DNA of 8,695 bases from RGIG8700 sp964568815 (GCA_964568815.1 CAZMRY010000065.1:1-8695); one strand, 5' to 3'. Shown: positions 1 to 7,368, counted from the first letter of the stretch. The notes: generated from the sequence alone by a model not told the origin. Numbers and translations are program-made.

Positions 1-3000
1 GCTGTTGCAATGCTTTGCAGTTTGATTGCAATTCCTGTATCAGCTGAGACAGAAAGAGAAAGTCTTCTTGAAAGAGAAATACAGTATATTGATATTATAT
101 CAACTGCCCGTGCAGGCACAGCAACTCCTGCATTCAGAGACTCTTTCAAAAAAGATGCATCTCTTTATCACTTAACAGAACCAAGTGTGTTTACACAAAA
201 CAGAACAGACACACAGTACCACGAAATTCTTAATACAATGTGGCTCGGTTGGAGTTACAAGGGTGCACCTTTCACAGGCACAAACCAGACTCTTAATTTC
301 TTTGACATCACAGTTGGCGGATATGCGGTTATCGGAACAGACACAAGTATGGGAACACGTGCAAAGACTATTGATACAGAGGGTGTTATTTCATACGAAT
401 CAGGCGAAGCTGAAGAATATGATGTTAACTATTATAAATTCGGCAATTATAAAATCGGTCCTGTATCTGTAGAAGATGATGACCCTGAAACAGATGTTTT
501 CTATTCACCAAACACTGTTTTCCTCGGCGGTAATTCAGAAGGCGGATCTGTAAATTCACAGACATTTGAAGAACTTAATGTTAAAGGCAAATACTTAAAC
601 CTTCTTTTAAGCACTCACGAGTTTGAAGGTGATGCAAGCATTATCCCTGTTAAGGTTGACTATACAACAGGCGATGCTGAAACATTCTATGTATTTACAA
701 CAAAGTTCACTTCAGCAGACAGACTTTCAACACTTGTTAAGGTTCTTCCTAAAAAAGCAGAAGGTACATACACACAGGAAGAGCTTGTTAATAACGCAAG
801 TAATTTTGTATATCTCACAGCAGAAAAAAGAGAAGAACTTGGCATTGAAATTCAGGATATAGACGAAATAACATTTGACGGTCTTGCAGAGAATGTAAGC
901 TTTATCTTCCCTGAAAAGACTGCAATCAGATACTGCAACAGAAACAAAAACGGTGCAGATGCAAAAGATGTATATGTTGAAGACATAACACTTCCTCTTG
1001 ATACTGAAAGAGAGGTTTCAAAGGTTACAATCACAAACTGGGTTTCCGCAAACGAAATTGATGCACTTGTAGCTCCTTACAACGGAAACACAGGCAACAC
1101 AGACTACAGAAAAGTTACAATCGACGGATACGAAGGCGACAATGAGTTTTATGTATACTTCGGCAGAACCTGTCAGAAACGTTCTGTTCTTCTCGGTATG
1201 AGTGTTTTAAGTGAAACATTTGCAGAAAGAATTGCAAAAGTAAATGAAAAAATTGCAAATCTTGATACAGCATCAGCAACAAGTGAAGAATGTGAAGCTT
1301 TAAGACTTGAAATTGCAGAGCTTAAAGCATCAAATACAGAGATAACTGATGCAGATTTTGACACAACAAAGCTTGACGAAGCAGAAGAAAGAATTGCAGA
1401 AGAAGAATCTAACGCTGAAAAAGAAAATGCATTAAATGACAATCATCCTGAATATGTTGAGCTTTATCTCTTCCAGGATGTTTTTGCAACTTATGCTGAA
1501 AGAAAGAGTGAAGTTTGGTACGAATGGACAGCAGGTGAAGGCAAAATCACAACAATCTGGCCTTTCAAGGGTATTGGAAGAAGCATAAGCCCGGCATATC
1601 CATTATCAAGAAGCTCTAATAGCGACGACTATGCAATGATGATAGACCTTACAGGCAGAGGAACTTCATATCCAGATGCAATAGATTTAAAAACAAACTC
1701 AAGAGTTTCATATGACGAAAAACTTGGAAGATATATTGTAAAAGCAGACAATGTAACATACAAATTAGGTAAAATCGAAGAAGGTAAATTTAACGGAAAC
1801 TACGCAACATTCGGTGTTAAATATGATATATCCAGCACTGAAATTGCAGATGGACTTGGTATCAAAGAGCAGGCGTTGAACACAGCTGTATATCCAAATC
1901 TTGGAACAAGCAGTGAGGTAACAAAAGCGATTTATCCTATAAACAAATCAGGAGTTAAGGAATTAAACCTCCTTCTTACATCTTTCAAGGCAGAATCAAA
2001 TTCAAAGGACTGGGCAAAACGCGTTCCTGCAACTATTGAATATGAAGACGGCGAAAAGGTACAAATCGGATTGTTGGTAGGTACAGTTGGAGCAAGTCAT
2101 CAGGATACAATCTTTGCTGCACCAACAACAGCACAGACTTTTGCAGATATAGATGCAGATAAAGTTATTGCAAACACAGTTCTTGGAAAAGATGTTACAA
2201 ACGAAAATGTAACAATTCCTTCTCTTGATGATGAAGTATATATCCCTGAAGAGAGCTTTATCCTTGCAACTAATATGAGACACTATCAAGGCGGAGAATT
2301 TGCAGGCTATGTAAACAGCTTCTCAATTCCTGTAAAATCAGAAAAAACAATTAAAAGCGTTACATTTGAAAAGAATTCTGCAGATGTAACACAGTACTTC
2401 TCAACATCTTTTGCAAACAAAGAATTAGGTACTGATAAAGTTGCATTTGTGCCTGTTACAGTTGAGGGTGCATCAACAGACTATAATTATTACATCAAAG
2501 TAGAAAGATCCTGCGGCAGCTCAGGTATCTTCGCTATGACACTTACATATCCTTCACTTCAGGATAAAATTGCTGACCTTGAAAACAGAATGATAAATGT
2601 GGCAACACAGGAAGATGTAGAGGAGATCGACGCAGAAAAAACTGCTTTAATCGAAGAAACAATTGTTGAAGAATCAGACTTTGATGCAACTGTTCTTGCA
2701 AACTATGCAATTAAAAAGCAGGAGCTTGCACTTCAGGCTGAAGAAGAGGTAAGACAGGAAAAACTCAAAGAGAAAAACTTTACATATCTCGATTTTGAAA
2801 AAGACAGAGACGTTTTTGCATCATATAAAGATATTTCAGACCTTGCAAGATTTAACAAATCTTCATCAGGTACAACAGACACTTCAAATTTCAACACTGT
2901 AACATATGACCATAATGGTGTAACTATTTTTGACTGGATTCCGCATCAAAGAGCAGACGGAACAAAAATTACAGGTAAAGAAGTGTACTACTATAAAGGT

Positions 3001-5403
3001 TTTGCAAACGAAGAATCTTCAACACTTCCTGAAAGTGAAAGAGGCTCAGCTAAACCTGCAGGCTATACATATATTGCAGACGACCTTATTGAAGAAGATG
3101 GCACAGCACTCCCGGGACAGAGAGTAAATGCAGTATCTTCAAGCGCGACACACAGCTCAAAGGATTACTATGACGGTACATTATACAGAATTGATGCAAA
3201 CAGAACTGTTAAAAACCCAACCTTCGTACAGAAAATGGATGAAGATGGTTATGTTATCATCAAAAATGGTGATGTACAGACAAAAATCGGTCCTGTAAGC
3301 AAAACAGAGGTTAAGCCAAACGCAATGCGTCTTAACACAACTCATAAAATCGATAATGTTAACGTGAAAGGTGCAAGCCTTGATGTTGTAATCACATCAA
3401 CAGCTATAAACACAGCAGGCGGTTACACAACAAAGGCAACTGCAACAGATGCAACAAAGAACTACCTTGCAACCCAGGCAACTCCTACAGCCGCACTTCA
3501 GGTTGTTAAGGTAAATTATGCAGACGGAACAACAGAATCAAAGAAAGTTCTTGTTACTCACAACCTTGCATCAAGTGCATCAGACACTGCATACAGAAGC
3601 ATTGTTTTTGCACCTAAAAAGGATGCTCAGGGTAATGATATTGTGTATGATAACGACTCATTCTATATCAATTCAGAAAACTATGACTTCCAGCTTATTT
3701 CAAGCAAAAACCTTTCAACAATTGGTTTAACATCAGTTGATGAGATTAACACAGAAACAGTTAAGTTTGAAAGTAATGATATTATTTACTCAACAGTGGG
3801 TACAATCGCTCAGGGCGTAAACAACAGACAGGATGCATGTAATGCTTCATACGGAAACTACACATCATATGCTTCAATACCTCTTAAATATAAAGAAGTT
3901 GAAAGCATTCAAATGGTTTCAAGTATGACTGCTGCAACAGAAGATACAACGGCTATTGTTGTTGAAAACGAGCCAACAAGCACAGCAAACCCATCAATCG
4001 CACTTCTTCCATTGACAATTGAAGGTGCATCTGATGATTATTACTACTTTGCATATGTTGGCAGAGTTGCAAGCGACAGTTATCTTATGGGTGCAACAAT
4101 TACTGAAAGCTCAGCAAGAGAAAAGCTTGATGCTGCAGATGCTGCTATGAGAGCTATAACAGTAAATTCTTCACTTGAAGATGCAAAGAAAGCTTTAGAG
4201 CTTTATAACATTGCAAAAGCTGCTCCTCTTGTTGACGAAGCAAAAGACATAGATCCAGACCTTGTAGTTTCATTTATGCAGACATACGAAATAATCAAAT
4301 TAAACACACCTCTCAAGGGTAAAATGAACATCACATACTATGCAGGTGAAGCTCCAAAGGCTGATATAACAATTAAAAACGGAAGTGAGGCTGCAGGTAA
4401 GCCATATAAGGTTGTACTTACATTCTATGATGAAAAGGGTATAATGCTCGGAAAACACATAGTAGATAAGACAAGCACAGGTGCGGTTGAGGAAACATTC
4501 TCAGTAACACCTGAACAGTATCCTGAAAATGCTGTTAAAGTAAAAGGCTTTATCTGGAAGGATTTAGCAACAATTGAACCTCTTGCCGATGTGGCAGACT
4601 CACAGGCTCAGACATCACTTAAAATCCTTTCAATCGGTAACAGCTACAGCCAGGATGCACACACATACCTTGCTGAAATTGCACAGAATGCAGGCTTTGA
4701 AGATGTTGTTATAGGTAATGCTTATATCGGTGGCTGCTCTCTTACAACCCATTATCAGAACATTCAGGGCAACAATGCAAATTATTCATATCAGACAAAA
4801 ATTGTAAATGAAGACGGTAGCATCTCAAAAACAAGCATTGGAGAACAGACACTTCTTCAGTGCATAAAGGCTGAAGACTGGGATATTATCACAATTCAGC
4901 AGCAGAGCTACAGCTCATCAGACCCAACAACATTTACAAACCTTCAGGCCATAATTGACTATGTAAATGAAAACAAAACAAATAGCCTTGCAAAAGTTGT
5001 ATGGCATATGACATGGGGATATGAAGCATCCTATGCTGAAAAACATACTCAGTTTAAAACAAATTTTGACGGTGATACAGTTAAAATGTATAACGCTATT
5101 GTGTCAACAACAAACGAGATGATTGATACAAACGAAGATATCGCATATGTAATTCCTGCAGGTACAGCAGTACAGAATGTAAGAACAACAAAGGCTTTCG
5201 CCTCAGTAAGTTCAGACGGAACACATATGAACGAAGTGGGTGATTATGTAGTTGGTTTAACATGGTTTGCAAAGATTACAGGCAAATCAATCGACGATAT
5301 TACATTCACACCAAATGAAAACCCTGAAATTGCAGAAAAGATTGATACAATCAAGGCTTGTGTTAAAAACGCAATTAATAACCCTTATCAGGTGACAGAA
5401 TAA
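1..5403 (+). CDS. Giant secreted multi-module protein with C-terminal DUF4886 (SGNH-like) esterase domain, 5' partial
   Basis: The reading frame is open from base 1 (Ala-Val-Ala) into the first Met at base 10. The hydrophobic run AVAMLCSLIAIPVSA followed by ETE is the end of a signal peptide with a VSA cleavage site, so the true start lies upstream and the protein is exported. Residues below count from the Met at base 10. Residues 13-50 are charged. Three diverged beta-rich modules follow (about 53-399, 482-845, 924-1364), each trailed by a Glu/Lys-rich helical linker (about 402-478, 848-922, 1366-1431). An Ig-like domain (about 1432-1527) ends in VKGFIWKDLATIEPL, a motif seen in clostridial surface proteins. 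The C-terminus (about 1536-1797) matches DUF4886: ILSIGNSYSQDA with candidate nucleophile Ser1545, a Gly-rich block NAYIGGCSL, ITIQQQSYSS, and SDGTHMNEVGDY with Asp1736/His1739. No LPXTG, SLH or C-terminal membrane segment is visible, so it is probably released or held by its modules. The esterase role is inferred from the fold family; the substrate is unknown, plausibly an acylated glycan. The stop is TAA. Confidence 0.85.
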   Translation, partial: AVAMLCSLIAIPVSAETERESLLEREIQYIDIISTARAGTATPAFRDSFKKDASLYHLTEPSVFTQNRTDTQYHEILNTMWLGWSYKGAPFTGTNQTLNFFDITVGGYAVIGTDTSMGTRAKTIDTEGVISYESGEAEEYDVNYYKFGNYKIGPVSVEDDDPETDVFYSPNTVFLGGNSEGGSVNSQTFEELNVKGKYLNLLLSTHEFEGDASIIPVKVDYTTGDAETFYVFTTKFTSADRLSTLVKVLPKKAEGTYTQEELVNNASNFVYLTAEKREELGIEIQDIDEITFDGLAENVSFIFPEKTAIRYCNRNKNGADAKDVYVEDITLPLDTEREVSKVTITNWVSANEIDALVAPYNGNTGNTDYRKVTIDGYEGDNEFYVYFGRTCQKRSVLLGMSVLSETFAERIAKVNEKIANLDTASATSEECEALRLEIAELKASNTEITDADFDTTKLDEAEERIAEEESNAEKENALNDNHPEYVELYLFQDVFATYAERKSEVWYEWTAGEGKITTIWPFKGIGRSISPAYPLSRSSNSDDYAMMIDLTGRGTSYPDAIDLKTNSRVSYDEKLGRYIVKADNVTYKLGKIEEGKFNGNYATFGVKYDISSTEIADGLGIKEQALNTAVYPNLGTSSEVTKAIYPINKSGVKELNLLLTSFKAESNSKDWAKRVPATIEYEDGEKVQIGLLVGTVGASHQDTIFAAPTTAQTFADIDADKVIANTVLGKDVTNENVTIPSLDDEVYIPEESFILATNMRHYQGGEFAGYVNSFSIPVKSEKTIKSVTFEKNSADVTQYFSTSFANKELGTDKVAFVPVTVEGASTDYNYYIKVERSCGSSGIFAMTLTYPSLQDKIADLENRMINVATQEDVEEIDAEKTALIEETIVEESDFDATVLANYAIKKQELALQAEEEVRQEKLKEKNFTYLDFEKDRDVFASYKDISDLARFNKSSSGTTDTSNFNTVTYDHNGVTIFDWIPHQRADGTKITGKEVYYYKGFANEESSTLPESERGSAKPAGYTYIADDLIEEDGTALPGQRVNAVSSSATHSSKDYYDGTLYRIDANRTVKNPTFVQKMDEDGYVIIKNGDVQTKIGPVSKTEVKPNAMRLNTTHKIDNVNVKGASLDVVITSTAINTAGGYTTKATATDATKNYLATQATPTAALQVVKVNYADGTTESKKVLVTHNLASSASDTAYRSIVFAPKKDAQGNDIVYDNDSFYINSENYDFQLISSKNLSTIGLTSVDEINTETVKFESNDIIYSTVGTIAQGVNNRQDACNASYGNYTSYASIPLKYKEVESIQMVSSMTAATEDTTAIVVENEPTSTANPSIALLPLTIEGASDDYYYFAYVGRVASDSYLMGATITESSAREKLDAADAAMRAITVNSSLEDAKKALELYNIAKAAPLVDEAKDIDPDLVVSFMQTYEIIKLNTPLKGKMNITYYAGEAPKADITIKNGSEAAGKPYKVVLTFYDEKGIMLGKHIVDKTSTGAVEETFSVTPEQYPENAVKVKGFIWKDLATIEPLADVADSQAQTSLKILSIGNSYSQDAHTYLAEIAQNAGFEDVVIGNAYIGGCSLTTHYQNIQGNNANYSYQTKIVNEDGSISKTSIGEQTLLQCIKAEDWDIITIQQQSYSSSDPTTFTNLQAIIDYVNENKTNSLAKVVWHMTWGYEASYAEKHTQFKTNFDGDTVKMYNAIVSTTNEMIDTNEDIAYVIPAGTAVQNVRTTKAFASVSSDGTHMNEVGDYVVGLTWFAKITGKSIDDITFTPNENPEIAEKIDTIKACVKNAINNPYQVTE
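166..1206 (+). repeat. Protein-level repeat module 1 of 3 in the giant esterase
   Basis: This is the first of three diverged modules, covering about residues 53-399. Shared landmarks are IGPVSVED, then a beta-hairpin block NVKGKYLNLLLS leading to PVKVDYTTGDAETFYVFT, and the closing motif VTIDGYEGDNEFYVYFGR followed by SVLLGMSV (residues 369-399). The 'LNLLLS ... VDYxxG ... ETF' layout resembles beta-sandwich carbohydrate-binding modules, but no family can be named by eye. The start boundary is approximate. Confidence 0.5.
1453..2544 (+). repeat. Protein-level repeat module 2 of 3 in the giant esterase
   Basis: This is the second module, about residues 482-845. It opens with YVELYLFQDVFATYAE, comparable to module 3's YLDFEKDRDVFASYKD. 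It repeats the core block as NKSGVKELNLLLTS ... VPATIEYEDGEKVQIG and closes with VTVEGASTDYNYYIKVER ... GIFAMTL (residues 816-845). Similarity to modules 1 and 3 is visible only in the protein and is low, so the duplication is old. Confidence 0.5.
2779..4101 (+). repeat. Protein-level repeat module 3 of 3 in the giant esterase
   Basis: This is the third and longest module, about residues 924-1364. It has TKIGPVSKTEV (compare KIGPVSVED in module 1), NVKGASLDVVITS ... LQVVKVNYADGTTESKKVLVT, and the closing motif LTIEGASDDYYYFAYVGR ... YLMGATI (residues 1335-1364). It carries about 70 more residues than module 2 between its landmarks, including a Ser/Thr/Ala-rich insertion around GGYTTKATATDATKNYLATQ. 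Confidence 0.5.
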
Positions 5404-5412
5404 TATAATTGG

Positions 5413-5438
5413 TTACTCTGCACTTTTGTGCATTGTAA
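5413..5438 (+). other. Small stem-loop after the giant gene
   Basis: TTAC-tc-TGCAC, loop TTTT, GTGCA-tt-GTAA forms a nine-pair hairpin with a symmetric 2x2 internal loop, ten bases after the stop codon. It has no T-run behind it, so it is not a terminator by itself. It may stabilise the 3' end of the mRNA. Confidence 0.35.
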
Positions 5439-5464
5439 TGTATATCTTTCTCTGGTTCGGCTTT

Positions 5465-5490
5465 AAGTCAAAGGTGAATGCCTTTGACTT
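5465..5490 (+). other. Perfect 10-bp inverted repeat upstream of the terminator
   Basis: AAGTCAAAGG (5465-5474) and CCTTTGACTT (5481-5490) are exact reverse complements around the six-base loop TGAATG. The hairpin sits 19 bases before the terminator stem and has no T-run of its own. The role is unknown; an mRNA 3'-end stabiliser or the remnant of a dispersed repeat are both possible. Confidence 0.5.
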
Positions 5491-5509
5491 GCGTCGTTCC
5501 TACCGCTCG

Positions 5510-5539
5510 GGCGTACTCTTTATGGGTACGCCTTTTTTT
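5510..5539 (+). terminator. Rho-independent terminator of the giant esterase gene
   Basis: GGCGTAC (5510-5516) pairs perfectly with GTACGCC (5526-5532) around a nine-base loop, followed at once by seven Ts (5533-5539). This is a textbook intrinsic terminator, located about 105 bases after the stop codon of the giant gene. Confidence 0.85.
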
Positions 5540-5588
5540 ACAATTCACAATTCACAATTCACAATTCACAATGCACAATTCACAATGC
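5540..5588. repeat. Heptanucleotide tandem repeat, 7 copies
   Basis: Seven uninterrupted 7-base units run from 5540 to 5588: ACAATTC four times, then ACAATGC, ACAATTC, ACAATGC, followed by a degenerate AAAATTA. The array begins directly after the T-run of the plus-strand terminator and ends 19 bases before the A-run of the opposing minus-strand terminator. It lies between the ends of two convergent genes, so copy-number change there should not affect a protein. Confidence 0.9.
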
Positions 5589-5607
5589 AAAATTATTTAT
5601 GATAGGC

Positions 5608-5644
5608 AAAAAAATTCAGCCGAGTGTCTGAACACTCGGCTGAA
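5608..5644 (-). terminator. Rho-independent terminator of ylmH (minus strand)
   Basis: TTCAGCCGAGTGT (5615-5627) and ACACTCGGCTGAA (5632-5644) form a perfect 13-bp stem with a four-base loop. Seven As at 5608-5614 give a seven-U tail on the minus strand. The hairpin begins three bases past the ylmH stop codon. On the plus strand only a short AAAGG follows, so it works best for minus-strand transcription. Confidence 0.9.
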
Positions 5645-5647
5645 AGG

Positions 5648-6394
5648 CTATTTATATATCTTAAATGTAACAAAGGTTCGTCCCTTTCGGCTTGTTCCGC
5701 CAATTTCTTCAATTATTGCCCTGCCTGATTTTGTTACCTTTACCTTGTCCCCTGAATTTAAGGGGCGGTCAGGCTTTAAAAAGGGCATATCGTTTACGAA
5801 AACCCTGCCTTTTTCTATTAATTCTGTGGCTTTGCTCCTTGAGATTGAAAACAGTGCCGATATAATACAGTCCCCTCGCATTGATGCAAGAGTTACTGTT
5901 TTAAGCTGTGTTTCCTGTACGGGCAGGACAACCTCATCTGTTGAAATTATACTGCAGGAGAGGGATTGTCTGCCTGCGTTTGTATAGTTTGTTAAAAAGA
6001 AGTCGGAAAGCTTTGGCAGTATGAAAATCTGTGCAAAGTCCTCGCATATTAAAATATCGCCTGTGTTTTCTCTTTTAATGCCAAGCCCCAGTGCCGAGCC
6101 TAAAAAGTCTTTATGGGCAAGCTTAACACCTTTTGCAAAGTCTGCCTTTACAACTGCTATTTCATCAGTCGGGACTTCCTCTAAGTAGTCAGGCAGAAAA
6201 AACAAAACCTTTCTTTCTGCGTCCTCATATCCGCCCCATAGAACAAAGGGACAGAAAAATTCGCTTTTATGCTCAAAAACAAGACCTTGCTGATGAGTAT
6301 CCAGAAAGCCTGTTGAGGTTAAAATATTCTTGCTGTGGCATAGCTTGTCTTTATCAAGCATGTGCCTTAAAAATAAAACTTCTTCTTTTTCCAT
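5648..6394 (-). CDS. ylmH: YlmH-family S4-domain RNA-binding protein
   Basis: This 248-residue protein is of the usual length and layout for YlmH. The N-terminal KEEVLFLRHMLDK and FLDTHQQ fit the start of the family. HKDFLGSALGLGIKRENTGDI (about 94-114) is the family hallmark. The C-terminal S4 domain (about 168-232) reads SMRGDCIISALFSISRSKATELIEKGRVFVND ... LNSGDKVKVTKSGRA. YlmH proteins of Bacillota bind the large ribosomal subunit; in Bacillus subtilis YlmH has been linked to ribosome-associated quality control of stalled peptidyl-tRNA. In Bacillus it sits in the ylm-divIVA cell-division cluster; here it stands alone, between a giant esterase gene and a divergent DegV-pgk unit. I chose the ATG at 6394 because the KEE-containing N-terminus aligns with the family, although no Shine-Dalgarno sequence precedes it (only GTATCT lies between the -10 box and the ATG). 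Met12 is a less likely alternative. The stop is TAG at 5648-5650. Confidence 0.88.
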   Translation of the reverse strand: MEKEEVLFLRHMLDKDKLCHSKNILTSTGFLDTHQQGLVFEHKSEFFCPFVLWGGYEDAERKVLFFLPDYLEEVPTDEIAVVKADFAKGVKLAHKDFLGSALGLGIKRENTGDILICEDFAQIFILPKLSDFFLTNYTNAGRQSLSCSIISTDEVVLPVQETQLKTVTLASMRGDCIISALFSISRSKATELIEKGRVFVNDMPFLKPDRPLNSGDKVKVTKSGRAIIEEIGGTSRKGRTFVTFKIYK

Positions 6395-6400
6395 AGATAC

Positions 6401-6428
6401 ATTTTAACACAAATTTGGAAACTTTCAA
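6401..6428 (-). promoter_or_regulatory. Predicted sigma-A promoter of ylmH, giving a leaderless mRNA
   Basis: Reading the minus strand, TTGAAA (6428-6423) is followed after 16 bases by TAAAAT (6406-6401). A TG one base before it (6409-6408) makes an extended -10. The ATG starts only seven bases beyond the -10 box, where transcription would be expected to begin. The mRNA would therefore begin at or within a base or two of the start codon, which fits the absence of a ribosome binding site. Confidence 0.6.
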
Positions 6429-6463
6429 ACAATTTTATGTTTTTTTATAAAAAAGGTTTGAAA
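6423..6463. repeat. 8-bp inverted repeat carrying both divergent -35 boxes
   Basis: TTTCAAAC (6423-6430) and GTTTGAAA (6456-6463) are exact reverse complements 25 bases apart, and each arm contains the TTGAAA -35 element of one divergent promoter. Between them lies a 14-base A/T palindrome, TTTTTTATAAAAAA (6441-6454). The arms may simply reflect two similar -35 regions, or may be a shared operator. Confidence 0.5.
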
Positions 6464-6486
6464 AATTGCTGTATATGGTGTATAAT
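6458..6486 (+). promoter_or_regulatory. Predicted sigma-A promoter of the DegV-pgk unit
   Basis: TTGAAA (6458-6463), a 17-base spacer and a perfect TATAAT (6481-6486) make a near-consensus vegetative promoter. Transcription should begin near 6493, leaving a leader of about 27 bases that contains the Shine-Dalgarno sequence AAGGAG (6507-6512). Confidence 0.8.
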
Positions 6487-6519
6487 ATAAGTTGACTAAT
6501 TACGGAAAGGAGTTAATTA

Positions 6520-7368
6520 ATGAGCAAAATCAAAATTGCAATAGACAGTCCGGGAGATTTATCCCTTGAGGTTGCAGAAAAAAACGGAATTTCGGTACTG
6601 CCGATTAAGTTCTCCCTTGAAAACGAGGAAGAGCTTTTGAGAGATAAAATAGATATAACAGAAGATGACTTTTATAAAACAATAAGAGAAACCGGGGTTA
6701 TTCCAAAAACAGTTCAGATTACACCTTTTGAATTTGAAGAATTCTATAAAGAGGTTGCAAAAGACTACGACGAACTTATTATGATTACAATTTCCGCAAA
6801 CGGCAGCGGTACACACAGAAATGCGTGTATGGCGGCAGAGGCGGTTGAAAATCTTAAGGTTTATGTTGTAGACTCAAATCTTTATTCTTACTGCTACGGA
6901 CTTCTTGCCTTAAAAGCTGCAGAGCTTTTAAAGATGGGAAAGAGTGCAGAAGAAATCGTTGCAGAAATTGAAAAACAAAGAGATAACACAACTGCATTTT
7001 TCGCTGTTGAAACTTTAGATTACCTTAAAAAAGGCGGAAGAATTTCAACTATGTCTGCAATTATAGGCGGTGTTCTTGATATAAGACCTATCCTTCAGGT
7101 TACAAAGGACGGTAAGGTTGCGGCAATTGAAAAAGTAAAGGGCGAGAAAAAGATGTTCGTTAAGATGAAAGAACTCATCTTAAATGAAATAGAAGGCAGT
7201 GAATACGAGCTTTATCCTCTTTATTCAGATACAAAAGACAAAATGGAAAAAATACAGGGTATGCTTGAAGAAAGCGGTGCGAAAATAAACGGCATCGGCA
7301 GAGTCGGCGCTGTTATCGGCTGTCACGCAGGCCCGGGAGTATTTGGTGTTGTAATAGTAAAAAAATAA
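6520..7368 (+). CDS. DegV family protein, probable fatty-acid-binding (FakB-like)
   Basis: This 282-residue protein is of normal length for the DegV family. Visible hallmarks are the N-terminal IAIDSPGDLS (family form DSTxDL, residues 7-15), PKTVQITP (62-69) where many members have KTSQPS, ITISANGSGTHRNA (89-102, the ISSxLSGT block), VVDSNLYSYCYGLLALKAA (116-134), LDYLKKGGRIS (166-176), and the C-terminal GCHAGPGVFGVV (267-278). In characterised FakB proteins a conserved Thr, Ser and His hold the carboxylate of a fatty acid for phosphorylation by the kinase FakA. Thr64, Ser92 and His269 are the likely counterparts here, by eye. It would act in the cytoplasm in fatty-acid uptake or recycling into phospholipid; no fakA is in the window. 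AAGGAG lies seven bases before the ATG. The pgk gene begins 24 bases after the TAA stop, with no terminator between, so the two are likely co-transcribed. The DegV assignment is firm; the ligand is inferred. Confidence 0.9.
   Translation: MSKIKIAIDSPGDLSLEVAEKNGISVLPIKFSLENEEELLRDKIDITEDDFYKTIRETGVIPKTVQITPFEFEEFYKEVAKDYDELIMITISANGSGTHRNACMAAEAVENLKVYVVDSNLYSYCYGLLALKAAELLKMGKSAEEIVAEIEKQRDNTTAFFAVETLDYLKKGGRISTMSAIIGGVLDIRPILQVTKDGKVAAIEKVKGEKKMFVKMKELILNEIEGSEYELYPLYSDTKDKMEKIQGMLEESGAKINGIGRVGAVIGCHAGPGVFGVVIVKK

Noticed and set aside
10..12. ATG at base 10 as the true start of the giant protein
   Set aside because: The frame is open upstream, the signal peptide would lack its positively charged start and most of its hydrophobic core, and no ribosome binding site is visible in the nine bases available.
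852..2289. Several minus-strand open frames of 60-95 codons inside the giant gene
   Set aside because: They are Ser- or Cys-rich complements of biased codons in the large coding frame and lack start signals or recognisable domains.
5540..5588. CRISPR array
   Set aside because: Units are 7 bases, contiguous and without spacers, and no cas genes are nearby.
5478..5987. A 169-codon plus-strand open frame running through the hairpins, the heptamer array and the antisense of ylmH
   Set aside because: It crosses two terminators and a tandem repeat, has no ribosome binding site, and its second half is the complement of a clear ylmH gene.
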